From positions 1 to 12,751 of the forward strand of contig JAAAIG010001011.1 in NCBI GenBank assembly GCA_015852425.1: a DNA stretch of 12,751 bases. The letters are read 5' to 3'. The notes below the pieces were generated by a model. The model saw only the letters and a list, made by a program, of their open reading frames with translations, did no database searches and was not told the origin of the DNA. Positions 1 to 9,274 of the stretch are shown one piece after another. Both the position numbers and the translations under genes were made by a program. The number at the start of each line of letters is the position of its first letter. Position 1 is the stretch's first letter. This stretch comes from Gryganskiella cystojenkinii. Lineage: Eukaryota > Mortierellomycota > Mortierellomycetes > Mortierellales > Mortierellaceae.

Positions 1-65
1 ACATGACCGCCTTCGGCAGTCACGTAGCGAGGAGAGAGGGCTGGGTCGAGCCTAGAGTGTCCGTT

Positions 66-71
66 TTTATT
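66..71 (-). terminator. Polyadenylation signal AATAAA of the ML-like gene
   Basis: On the minus strand an exact AATAAA lies 17 bases past the TGA of the secreted-protein gene. It is a canonical eukaryotic poly(A) signal in a plausible place, and it supports the predicted last exon. Fungal signals are often degenerate, so other elements may contribute. Confidence 0.45.
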
Positions 72-88
72 ATTGGAAAAGTTGTTGT

Positions 89-912
89 TCAGGCGACAAT
101 AGCCGAGCCTTTGACGCAAACAAGTGCAAGGCTATTTTGCTCGAACTCGATCGAGAGCTGAAGGCTCGTCTAATCATGAAGTCAGAGGGTGTGAACAGAA
201 AAAAAATACAGCATTTTAGGACAACATAACGGACGAAAGACTCAAAGAAGACATCCACAGAAACCGAAAAGTATGAAACCGAAGGACATGCAGGAACAAA
301 ACAAGGAAACGTACTCCCGACTTTGGAACTTTGGAGGCATGGGGCAGGATGACGCATCCACTAAAGCCCTTCTTGTTGGCCTTCAAGTGAGGACAGTTGG
401 CTTGCGATGGCCCAGACGTCAGAACGCTGCATAAGGGCTGTTCAACAGTCCAATAGTAATCATATGTTGCTGCGATACGTTTACACGGAGGTCAGTGAGG
501 ATGCCATGTTCTTGTTTCTTTTGAAAAAAGTTACCAAAATATACTTACAGCTATCTCGGAGGCCGATGGAAATGACAGCGCCCGTAGGAAACGTCATGTC
601 GGCTTTGCCCACTAAATCGAAACAGAACTTGGCGCCGCTCTTGACCTTGTCGGTGGCTTTTGAACCTTTCAAGGCATTGAAGTGCTACAGTGGTTATCAC
701 GCCATGGTAGATAAATAAAAAAAAGACAAAAAACCGATAAAATGGAAACATTTAGAACTCTTCATCCGCACATCATGCCTTGGGGGGAGAGCCGAGTTTT
801 GGTTTTCGAGACATGCCTTGTCGACTTGGCAGTTCGTAATGGCCGCGGCATCGACGACGGAGGCCACAGTCAGGATTGCGACGATGTTAGCTAGAAATGC
901 GATGAGCTTCAT
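89..912 (-). CDS. Small secreted protein, ML/NPC2-like lipid-binding candidate (four exons)
   Basis: Spliced model: exons 912-772, 684-549, 469-315 and 169-89, giving 170 residues. Donors are GTGCGG, GTAAGT and GTACGT; acceptors are TAG, CAG and TAG; all phases agree and the frame ends in TGA. Residues 1-22 form a signal peptide (basic Lys2, hydrophobic core, VVDA-AA cleavage region), so the product is probably secreted. The mature part has seven cysteines (28, 34, 68, 106, 118, 131, 162), predicted beta strands, and a C-x(11)-CP...C...LP...P...G...L-x-C pattern. This recalls ML (MD-2-related lipid recognition) domains such as NPC2 and fungal PG/PI transfer proteins, which bind sterols or phospholipids. 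Length also fits that family. The family call is from pattern memory only. The first donor is the least certain: GTCGAC at about 822 is also in phase 0. Another kind of small cysteine-rich secreted protein remains possible. Confidence 0.62.
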
Positions 913-1566
913 GTTGACCGAAAACTGATAAGAACGTAAAGGATGATGTTTTCGAAAGGGTAGAGTGTTTTAAGGTCGAGAAGGGTGGTGAAGAGAAACG
1001 AAGACGGACTGGTTCTCACCTTTTATTTCGAATAAAACTAAATACAAAGTAGATTCACCCGAGGTTGGGAAGACACGCCGCGACGGGTTCGACAAAGACA
1101 GACGACTGTCGACAGAGAAACGAGCCGCTTTGTTTGTCAATTTGTGTCCAGCTGCACCTGTCAACTGACTCTATTTTTAGTGATTTTTACCGCATCCGCC
1201 ACCTGTGTCACCACACGCCGCACTTCGACGAGATGCCAGAAATTGAAGGTGATTGCGGAGAAATAGACAAGAAAGTGTGGCTCAACGTTTTACTCCCCTG
1301 CTGTACACGTAATTTCCAACATGAATTCGCCCGTGCTGTTGTACTCCCTCGCCCTTGACAGTCGAAGCTATGATGGCAATGGATATGGGAGGCGAGAGTG
1401 TCCTTTTTCGTTTTTTATACTTCGGTTGTCATTACTCGCCACTATGTGAACCAAGTCGTTCGTGATTTTTTTTATGTTTTGGTAAGACCCGGACAACATG
1501 TGATCCACAGATATGCAGTTGTTATGCAAAAAGAATAACTACAGAAACATGGCAAGAGAATCTAGT
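913..1566 (-). promoter_or_regulatory. Intergenic region: promoter of the ML-like gene and 3' flank of the NYN gene
   Basis: About 650 bp without a supportable gene. The minus-strand sequence just before the ATG at 912 is pyrimidine-rich (about 965-1010, with CTTCACC and CCCTTCTCG), as in many fungal leaders. The start context is GTCAACATGA. A near-palindrome of 17 bases (TTTTAT-TTCGAA-TAAAA) lies at 1021-1037. A plus-strand open frame of 97 codons at 1065-1358 has no recognisable domain and is not accepted as a gene. Confidence 0.4.
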
Positions 1567-3619
1567 TTAAACGGAGGTAGAACGACAATGATAATCCATA
1601 ACATTTCCTGCAAACCAGTCTAGCAACAGAACTCGAAGATGACCTTTTTGTTGGCCATCGTCCCTGTCCTTCTCGTCGTCAGGGCCGTAGCCGTACTCTC
1701 TCGCGAGATCGATGTATGCGCCACTGAGTTGATCCTCCCAGCTCACGATCTCCACTATCCAGCCTCGATCTAGAGCACGTCTGATAACATCATAGAATCC
1801 TTGGCCACCAAACTCGCTTTCAGCGCCATCGCCGCTCGCTAAGACCATGATTGCAGGTTGCTTAGCATCGATCAGGGTTTCCAGCATCTTTAATTGCAGC
1901 ATCTCGTCCACAGCCTGCTCACCCGACGTCGACAGCAATGGATTGTGTCCAGGCTCGCACGATCCCATTTCAGAGTCTGATAACGACGCCAGTCTCGAGG
2001 TCCTGATCGGGACAGGAAGCACGCCTAGGTCACCGGGGTAAAATTTCCTGACACGACGCAAGATGATAGTGTGATAGCAGTGGTCTAGCGCCTCGTCCAG
2101 GTCTTGAAACAGCGGATGGGACCCAACAAGGACCTGTCGTGACGAATCGCGGTTTCTCAAAAGGATGTCAAATAAGTAATTGTAGTCAAAGTTTGGCAGT
2201 AGGTGATGGTATCCGACCAATTGTGGTGTAGATGTTTGAGAGCGAGAGCGTGTTCGAGAGGTTCGTGTCCACTATTTATATCAAGAAAGAGACGCGAAAA
2301 GTTTTAGTATCTTACAGGTGTTCTCGTTAAAAGACATGATTGAGGATGGGCCAGTTGAATGTAGACATGTCCCTGCTGTTTATGAACGGTACAAATACCT
2401 TATTATTGGATCCCCATTTCCGATTAAAGCCATAAAACCCCATCAGAATATTGGAGTTGTCAACGAATATAAAAACCTTTTTTGCCTTTGATGGAGGTGG
2501 CTTGTTTGCGCGAGTCGTTGTTGGTGTCGTCATACCTTGGCGATGCGCGTTCGTTACATTTACAGGCGGATTGTGTGGGAGGGAGCTCAGTGAGCTTTGC
2601 TCAGTCTTTTTGAGGGTGCTCAATCCGAACGCTGCCACTGGTGCCCTCTCCAAAGCTTTTGCTAGAAGTGCCGTTCCATGGGGCTGCATAAATTTGTCGC
2701 GGGTTCTCAAAGCCAGTAACCCACCAGACCGCATAGGCGCAGTCGTTTCGTTCAAAGTGCTGGTGATGCTCGAAGTAGAATTCGTGACGTCCCAAAAACT
2801 GTCATCGTACATGGATCTTGGTGTCACCATGTCAGCCAACCCTCCACCGCAGGCCACCTCCAGCGACTTTCCGTCAAGCTCTTGAGATCGAGAGCGTCGC
2901 AAAAGTATCCTCACCTGGCGCTCTTTTGACTTCATTCGAGCTTGCTGTTCCGTCATACACAGCACTTTCATTTCCTTGAGGACCTTGGCCGCTCTCATTG
3001 GCCAGACCCGACACGCAACCGTTTGAAATGCTGGCTGCTGAACGACTTCGACGTCAGTAACCCTGTTCAGGTTCTCGCATTCTGAGAGAGCTTCCTCTCC
3101 ACTGCTCGAAGAAGAGCTCGAAAAAGGATTGTCGACATCCAGGAGCCATTGTGAAGGTGGAGACTTAGATCGTTTCTGACAACGCGGGAAATCTGTCCGT
3201 GCATTGGTCAACGTGCGCACAGACCGGTTCTCCAGTTCATTTCCAGCTTTGAGCACAAGAGCGTCAAGATCGGACCCATATTGTTTTCCTGTGGACATTG
3301 TCAAATTGTCTTGGGCCTCGATGTCAGGTATGAGAGAGTCGATTGAACGTTCTGTGGAATGTTTATCTGACGGTGGAATGGAAGCTTGGGGCCGAAGGCG
3401 TTCGGAAGCAAGATAGTTCCATATATTAGAGAGGTCTCCAAAGGCTAGAGCTGAAGGCGGGATGTTGTTCGGACAGGGCTGCGGATTTATCATGCATTTC
3501 TGATTTTGAGTGTCTCTCTTTGTGCTGAGAAAGAGAAGGGGATGATCAAAGTGCCCTAGAATACCATGATCCATGGTGTCCGGTGCAGCTGCTTCTCTGT
3601 CCTCGTCGTTGTTTACCAT
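1567..3619 (-). CDS. NYN-domain (PIN-like) putative ribonuclease, two coding exons
   Basis: Exons 3619-2399 and 2271-1567 encode 641 residues. The 127-bp intron has donor AAG|GTATTT, a TACTAAAA branch-like motif and a TAG acceptor, phase 0 on both sides. Residues 1-380 are low in predicted structure, rich in Ser/Thr/Pro, with an eight-Ser run before an acidic patch. The NYN fold begins at 382 with VFIFVDNSN (Asp387) and is interrupted by the intron. It resumes with a VLVGS strand, VDE (Asp529/Glu530), the LASGDGAESEF motif (Asp555), GWIVEIVSW, and LRVLLLDWF near the end. NYN proteins are metal-dependent RNases of the PIN superfamily; these Asp/Glu residues are where the catalytic acids normally sit, so activity is likely. 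The RNA target is unknown. The start is the first in-frame ATG after a 5' UTR intron; no in-frame ATG lies upstream in the spliced leader before a stop. Confidence 0.8.
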
Positions 3620-3629
3620 AGCTCTTTCT

Positions 3630-3718
3630 CTAAACCAAAAAAAGGAGTGAGTGACAAAACAGACGGAGAGTTTGAGATGGTTCCATATTAATGTCATGTT
3701 TAGCCAAGTGCGACTTAC
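3630..3718 (-). other. 5' UTR intron of the NYN gene
   Basis: An 89-bp segment with a strong donor (GAAG|GTAAGT) and an acceptor after a T-rich tract (TTTTTTTGGTTTAG). Splicing puts the leader directly before AGAAAGAGCT-ATG. Without splicing an ATG at 3730 reads in frame into the protein with 37 extra residues, so the choice of start depends on this intron. Leader introns are common in fungi. Confidence 0.6.
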
Positions 3719-3730
3719 CTTCGCCAGCAA

Positions 3731-4521
3731 ATTCTAGGAAGAAGAGTCGCAGATGTGACGTCGAGAAGGTGTGAATGAGGAATAAAAGAGGGCGATCGAC
3801 TCGAATTGCCTCTGCAAATGAGCCTGAAAGGATGTGCGTATGTTTTGAGTGAATGTGCGAGGTGATGGAGATGTTGCAAATGAATGTTTCAACCAGGGAG
3901 GCGACAGAGTGGCACTTGTCGTGCTGGTGGGACTGTGATCACGCAGTCTGTGCGCATATTCGTTTTTTTGGATTTGCATTTTTGATCGGTCTAGAGATTT
4001 TGCCTTGGCGTCGTCAATGGTCGTCTAAGAAAGCCTTCGCCGAGATCATTCTTTGCCATAAAAAAAAACTCAGCGTTCTCATTTCACCTTTTCCTGGCTT
4101 CTCTGATCCTCGTCGCTTTTTCTTGGCACAGTTTGGAAAATGGGGCGCATGTGTCAAAATACCGCGGCGCCGTGATAACTCTGCAATAAATGTCGCTGAA
4201 AAGGCGGGCGAAGTACTTCCTGCTTAGCGGAGAACTGTAAAAGTTTTAAACAGAGAAATCAGTGAAATGCATGTCCCTTAAATTGCGAACAAAACGCGCA
4301 GGTCACAAACTGTCCCAGTGAGGGGCTGACTTTGCAACTACATCGAGCACCAGAAACAATAGTAAGAGTCTTCTAACTCAAGCCATGCAAGCCATGGTTA
4401 GGGCGCTGGCAGTGTAGCGCACCGCAGTATTCGCTCAGCTATCAACACATTATTAATACTTTATGGTCCAAAAAAAATAAAAAATATATCGTAAAAACTC
4501 GGACACGGCAGACCCTTGTTT
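3731..4521. promoter_or_regulatory. Intergenic region: 5' side of the NYN gene and 3' side of the RasGEF gene
   Basis: About 790 bp with no supportable gene. The part near 3731-3900 is pyrimidine-rich on the minus strand (CTCCATCACCTCGCAC and similar), as expected for the NYN leader. The part at 4440-4520 is very A/T-rich (A8 run, ATATATC, minus-strand TATTAATAAT) and fits a 3' UTR and poly(A) region for the RasGEF gene; no exact AATAAA was found on the minus strand there. A plus-strand open frame at 3853-4227 has no domain or visible signal and is not accepted. A short tandem AAGCCATGC/AAGCCATGG occurs at about 4380-4397. Confidence 0.4.
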
Positions 4522-7500
4522 CTAAAGCATGCCCGATTCAGTCAGCATACGAGCAATCTTTTCATCGCCGCGCTCCCTGAAAGAAAGAAAAAAAAAAAGA
4601 GAAAAAAAAGTTCGTAGTCAGTCCTTGAGCACTTTCAAGATATATATCAAGGTAGTCATCATTTGCAATTTAAAGAGAGGTCTCACTTGCCTAGGTTCGA
4701 GCGCCAAACTCATATCATACAGCTCGTTCACGGGCTTGGTAGACTCCATGCCCCGACGGATGAACGTCTGAATCTCGGGGACAGATGTCAAACAGTATGG
4801 CACCGACTGGTATTGTTGAATCTCTCGAATCACCTCTGCAGTCTTGACACGCTTGTAAAAGTTGATGAGATGACTTGATTTCTTCAAAAAGTCCTGGTTT
4901 CCGTCTTGGATCATGACCAGATCTGTAAGGTAGACACCTAAGAATGGGACGCAGGGTGGGTTCACAGAGTGGAGCACCTCCCTGTACTCGGCCCAGTTCT
5001 TGTTCACGCCCATAAGTGTTTGAAGTTCCTCAAACGAGTTCATGGTCCGTTGAGGCACTTGTTCCCATGTTCTCTTGAGACGATGGATTGGTGATTGAGA
5101 TAGAGCCGCTATCGTGGCTGAGAGCATGCTGAAATTATTCAGCTGGAGCAATTTCTGTTGACAAAAACAAAGAAATTTTTTAGTGTGCATTCCACGACGA
5201 GAACAAAAAAAAAAAAAAAAAAACGAGAGCAAAAAAGTATACCTCGGCAATCAACACGAGTTGACGGATAACCACCACGCGTTTCTTGAGTTCCTTCTCG
5301 CTCAGGACTAACTCATTTATCCAATTGGAGCACAAGTTACTGGTCTCGATCATCTTTTTGATGTTGACCGCCTTGGCCGCCATTTCGGGGTCATCACTCA
5401 TCCAGGCTTTGGCGAGACACTCCACAGGTCGAATCTTGTTGTATACGTTCGCCTCCATGACTGTCAGCTGACGAGCAAACTCTAGAGGATCCAGCTCTAA
5501 AAATTTAATCTTTTTCAGGTTGCGAGGCGTGATCGGTTGCGGCGCCTGCGTCGTGAGGTTAAGCACCATCTTTCGGAAGGCTCCCTCGGACTGCTCGCGC
5601 TTCTCCACGAGCTTGATTAATTGAACAGCAGCAAAGCTCATCGTGTCCTTCATCGCGGCCGATCCCGAGAATTCTTTGATCATCGCCAGAGCTTCCCGAT
5701 CATCTGATTCATCCTCCAGGTAAAAATTCTCGAGCCAGGACTTGATAATATTGAAAACACGGAGTCGAATCGGCGTCAACTTTTTTTCCGTCCAAACCTC
5801 GAGTTCCTCAGGATCGAGGCCCATCGGCGGCAGGATGGTGAACCGATGGAAAAGGTACGTGAACAGGTCTCCGGTCGTCGTAAAAGATCTATACGTCAAC
5901 AGGAACGTAGCAATAAAGTTGGAATCCAACAAGTCGTGAAGTGTGAGACGCTCAATCAAAGCTGGAAGTGTACCACCTTTGACCTGGCCATCCACGTTCA
6001 AGATAAGCTCATTTTGTTGGTAGTCGTAGTTCAGGAACCAAGCCGGGGCGGCCCCACGCCCAGGGGCATCGTCTCCTAACAACTTTTTAAGCTTTTCGCC
6101 TCGGGCATCAAACCGACCAGGGGTCTGGCTGTTGGCGGGTGCTGAGAACGCTGCATCAGTTGGAGACGTCGGGAAAGGATGTCCTGATTGCGTGCCTCTA
6201 GCGATAGGTTCGACCGCTGTCGTTTGAGATCCAGAGTAATTTGAGGATGAGTGACCAGAGAGAACCGAGGGTTGAGAGTCCGATCGACCACGTTTGGTCG
6301 GAGCGACCTGCTGGTTGCTGGAACGCGGAGGTGCCATATCCGGTTCGATGTCCGAGTCGTTGTCGTGGTTGTAGATAGTTTCCGCCATGGCGACAAGTGA
6401 GGGTCGTCTTCCGTTATTTTGTTGAGCCAAGTGTAAGCGTGTCGCTGATCCTGTTGCCTCTGCTGTCTCCTTTTCCTGAATTAGGGCTCGAGTTGCCTGA
6501 ACTAGCGACTGCACGCATTGCTCCGAGCCTAGGGTCGTGCTGAGAGCCAGGTCCAGGGAATGACTGGCCGCCAAAAGATCTGTCGCAGACTGGACAGCCA
6601 TGACGAGGGAGGCTGTGCTACCATGAAGTGCCTGTTTGGTCGATTTAACATCTGCAAAGTAGACATCGGGAATCGCATATTGCTCTGCCAAGGTCGATGC
6701 GCTGAAGTCTGTAACAAGCGTCAGCAATGAGCCAATCTGAGAGATCGTTTGTCGGGTCTGGGTAACAAGTTGAGCAGACTGAGACGAGTTGATGATAGGG
6801 TTGGATAATGAGAGTCCACCGGGTCCACTTGTGCGAGGAACTGGCATCGGGGTTTCGATGAGCTTTTCGATCTGCATAGCGAGGACATTGAGGGCTTTTG
6901 TGGCGCTCTTGGAGTAATAGTCCAACTGACTGAGAATGCTTTGACTGCTCATCTGTGAACCAAAAACTTTACGGTCCGTCGTGGGACTAAGATCACCCCT
7001 GGCGGAGCCTGGAGAGACGCTCCTACCAAACGTGCTGTCCGCTCTTGCCTTGATGGGACTCTTGATATCCGTGACCAATCGGGCGTCGACCTGGTGGACG
7101 GCAATACTGGCAGCGACCGCAGTAGACACGTAGTTTTGGGCCGCGGCTCCAACCTCACGAGCATCCGCCTGTAACTTGAGTACAGCATCAGGAGCAGGCC
7201 AGACACCAGACGCAAGCTTCGCGGAGAGAACGAGCTTAGAGAGAGCCGCCATGATTTGACGATGGTGCATCTTGAGTCCACGGTGTTGTCTCATGACAGC
7301 GGCATCCTTGTCGACGGTACCAGAGGCATAGAGCATGACGCGGATAGCCTCGACAACGATAGAGGACTGGACGAGATAGTAAGGTTTGTGACCGTTCTCT
7401 GCCGAGGATAACAAACTCTCAACTGCTGCAGCAGTGTGTTCTGAGAGCGATTCCCAGGTGGGCTCTGGGTCGAAGGGGTTGGGTAAAACGGGAAGTGGTG

Positions 7501-8500
7501 GCAGGCCTTCAACAGAAGGCAATTCGGGGGCAAGCCCAGAGGGTTTCCTGACAGCGGCGAGAGATTGAGCAGGGTCATTTGTGTTCAAAGTCTCCTAACA
7601 ACGGTGAAAGATATCGAGTTGGTCCTCAAGTCTATTATATTTGATAGGAAAACTTGTGGAAATCGATATACAAGAGTTGCGGATCAAATTGTTTACCTTT
7701 GGCAGAGAATGCGTGCTGGAAGCGCGTGAGAGTCGTCCATCTGACTCTTTCTGTCCGTTTCCGTCCTCTTGATCATGGTCATTGTCTTCGTCCTCTTCCT
7801 GCTCCTGGTCGTCATCCTCTCCTTCAGAATTATACCATCCGTTGCCGTTGGAGGTCGATTCGCGCACCGACCAATTGCCACGTCGTCCTACAGGGCAGAG
7901 TTTGTCAGTCGTTACAAGTACAGTTATTATGCGTTTGCGAATTGAGGTAACATTGGCTGTTCACCACTCACCTTGTCCCGTTGTGTCTGTGGTTGCTCTG
8001 CTCTGTGTGTCATCCGGTTCAGGAATGGTCCAGCTGGACTCTTGTGTTCTTTGATTGTAATAAAAGACTTGGCCGTCTGGCGTTGTTTGTGGGAGCCAAA
8101 GATCATCCGCGCTCTATAGACAAAGTAGCAGAGAAAAAGGGGCCTCAGCAAGGTGCCGTCTTTGGAAATTTTCGTTGGGTCTCCATTTTTTTTTTTTTGG
8201 CACTCCTTCGGTTAAAACATTTGAAATGGAGCATAGAAGTGCAAGAATGATTACATCGAGATCATCAGCGTCGCCATCCTCTTCTTGACTCTCGAGATCT
8301 TCTTCGGTCAAGACTTGAACATAATTCGAAGGGAACCAACCCTGGCGACCATCGCAATGACCGGCCCACCATCCGGATTCCAGCTGGGCCAGGACCTGGA
8401 TAATGTCATCTCGCTTGAATGTGAGGTTGGTCGCGTCTTCAGAGTCGAAGTCGTACATGGCCCTGACGAGGACCTGGACCTCGAGACTCTCCGAGACCAT
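4522..8500 (-). CDS. Cdc25-type Ras guanine-nucleotide exchange factor with SH3 and WW domains (six exons)
   Basis: Exons 8500-8255, 8113-7972, 7887-7697, 7594-5243, 5154-4691 and 4576-4522 join in phase to 1149 residues. In order: SH3 domain (about 8-65: AMYDF, ESGWW, GWFPSNYV); WW domain (about 86-114: LW at 87-88, YYN at 100-102, SSW at 108-110, P113), wholly within exon 2; an Asp/Glu-rich linker (about 150-175); an Ala-rich, probably helical region (about 235-590); a Ser-rich disordered stretch; RasGEF_N (about 725-830, with TFLLTYRSF); and the RasGEF/Cdc25 catalytic domain (about 893-1130, with HRLKRTWE, PCVPFLGVYLTDL, LINFYKR). The protein should catalyse GDP release from Ras at membranes; SH3 and WW probably bind proline-rich partners. 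Start: the ATG at 8500 lies just before the SH3 domain. The exact Ras partner and yeast orthologue (Cdc25, Ste6, Efc25) cannot be fixed here. Confidence 0.93.
4577..4690 (-). other. GC-AG intron (last intron of the RasGEF gene)
   Basis: The donor reads CCTAG|GCAAGTGAG, a textbook GC-type donor (AG|GCAAGT), and the acceptor follows a long T/C tract ending in TTTCAG. Using it gives phase 2 on both sides and a tail LEPR|ERGDEKIARMLTESG. The only nearby GT (CAA|GTGAGA, four bases on) would reach a TGA four codons into the last exon. Reading through without splicing replaces the tail with unrelated residues ending at 4618. Confidence 0.75.
5205..5223. repeat. A19/T19 homopolymer in RasGEF intron 4
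   Basis: A run of 19 A on the plus strand, read as T19 in the transcript, lies between the donor GTATAC and the acceptor GTCAACAG of the 88-bp intron 5242-5155. It is likely to vary in length between strains or sequencing runs; it does not touch coding sequence. Confidence 0.8.
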
Positions 8501-9274
8501 GATTGTCGGATGTGGAAAGAATAAAAAAAATAAATAAAAAAATATAAAAGCGAGTAGTGTTCACTCAGATGAATGGATGAATGGATGGATGGATAGATGG
8601 ATGTGGTGGACGACGTTGTGGATAAATAAATAACGAATGAAATAAACACGGAAAAAGGAGGACAAGAGCAAAAAAGAAGAAACAAGTAAGGCAGGCTGGG
8701 AAGAACAGATTCGACTGAGAACGTTGGTAAGAAAGAAAGAAAGGAGCACGGTTGACACCGAGAACACGGCTAAAATCGAGGCAACAAAAAGGTTAGGTCT
8801 AATGTTAACGTGGAGGAGGAGTCGTCTTAATAGTGCATAATATGCAAAAAAGTGAAGTGACCCCAAACCTGTTGGAGTGTGTGAACAAGACGATTGGAAG
8901 AAAGCAACAAGCATAAAAAACCCTACTGGTCTCATCCAGGACAGGGTATTTTCTGTGCCTTTTAATTTTGCTCCGTTTTCGTCGCAGATTTCTACCTATA
9001 ACTGTTTGTTGGTCTATTCCTTTGACCCTTCGAAGACTTTTGTAGCAACAAGTCCTATTGTCCCCTTGGGTCGTGACTCCACAAGGTTGGCGCTCAACTC
9101 AGTGACCTTCTGAATATGAATTACATCTAAGCCACATTGTCATAGAAACCCCTCTAACTGCAAAGAGCCACCACCTCATGCTTAAAAAAGAAAAAAAAAA
9201 GATCAACCCCATCGAATTGTGCCTCTCTCTTCATTCCGACACACACACACAATCATACTACTCCGCTCTTAATC
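8501..9274. promoter_or_regulatory. Divergent promoter region between the RasGEF and adenosine kinase genes
   Basis: About 770 bp with no supportable gene, between two divergently transcribed start codons. On the RasGEF side are A/T-rich stretches (8521-8550) with a TATA-like CTTTTATATTT on the minus strand. On the kinase side are an A-rich tract (9183-9201), a CT-rich leader (about 9222-9236) and a CA repeat ending at about 9252, a pattern common before highly expressed fungal genes. A TGACTC (bZIP/Gcn4-like core) lies at 9074-9079, but a 6-base match may be chance. Open frames at 8561-8935 (minus) and 8877-9113 (plus) are low-complexity and not accepted. Confidence 0.5.
8569..8604. repeat. 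(ATGG)n tetranucleotide microsatellite
   Basis: An imperfect array of GATG/GAATGGATG units about 36 bases long, with ATGA and ATAG variants. It lies about 70 bases upstream of the RasGEF start codon, in its leader or promoter, and would be read as CATC repeats on that strand. Likely polymorphic. Confidence 0.8.

Noticed and set aside
1065..1358. Plus-strand open frame of 97 codons between the ML-like and NYN genes
   Set aside because: No domain, no signal peptide and no leader features; it lies in the promoter of the minus-strand ML-like gene.
2451..2885. Plus-strand open frame of 144 codons inside the NYN gene
   Set aside because: Antisense to a well-supported exon; no domain, and no signs of its own promoter.
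3853..4227. Plus-strand open frame of 124 codons in the NYN/RasGEF intergenic region
   Set aside because: No recognisable domain, irregular composition, and its first part overlaps the pyrimidine-rich leader expected for the minus-strand NYN gene.
4370..4450. Possible tRNA or small structured RNA near the AGCCATGCAAGCCATGG repeat
   Set aside because: No cloverleaf, no paired A and B boxes, and only a short tandem duplication could be seen.
4618..4690. Unspliced C-terminal end of the RasGEF running to a stop at 4618
   Set aside because: It replaces the expected tail after LEPR with unrelated residues and ignores a strong T/C tract and CAG acceptor just downstream.
8561..8935. Minus-strand open frame of 124 codons upstream of the RasGEF
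   Set aside because: Its hydrophobic, Ser/Phe/Leu-rich translation comes from A/T-rich and repeat DNA; the end is encoded by the CATC microsatellite.
8877..9113. Plus-strand open frame of 78 codons before adenosine kinase
   Set aside because: No domain or conserved-looking block and no sensible leader; more likely promoter sequence.
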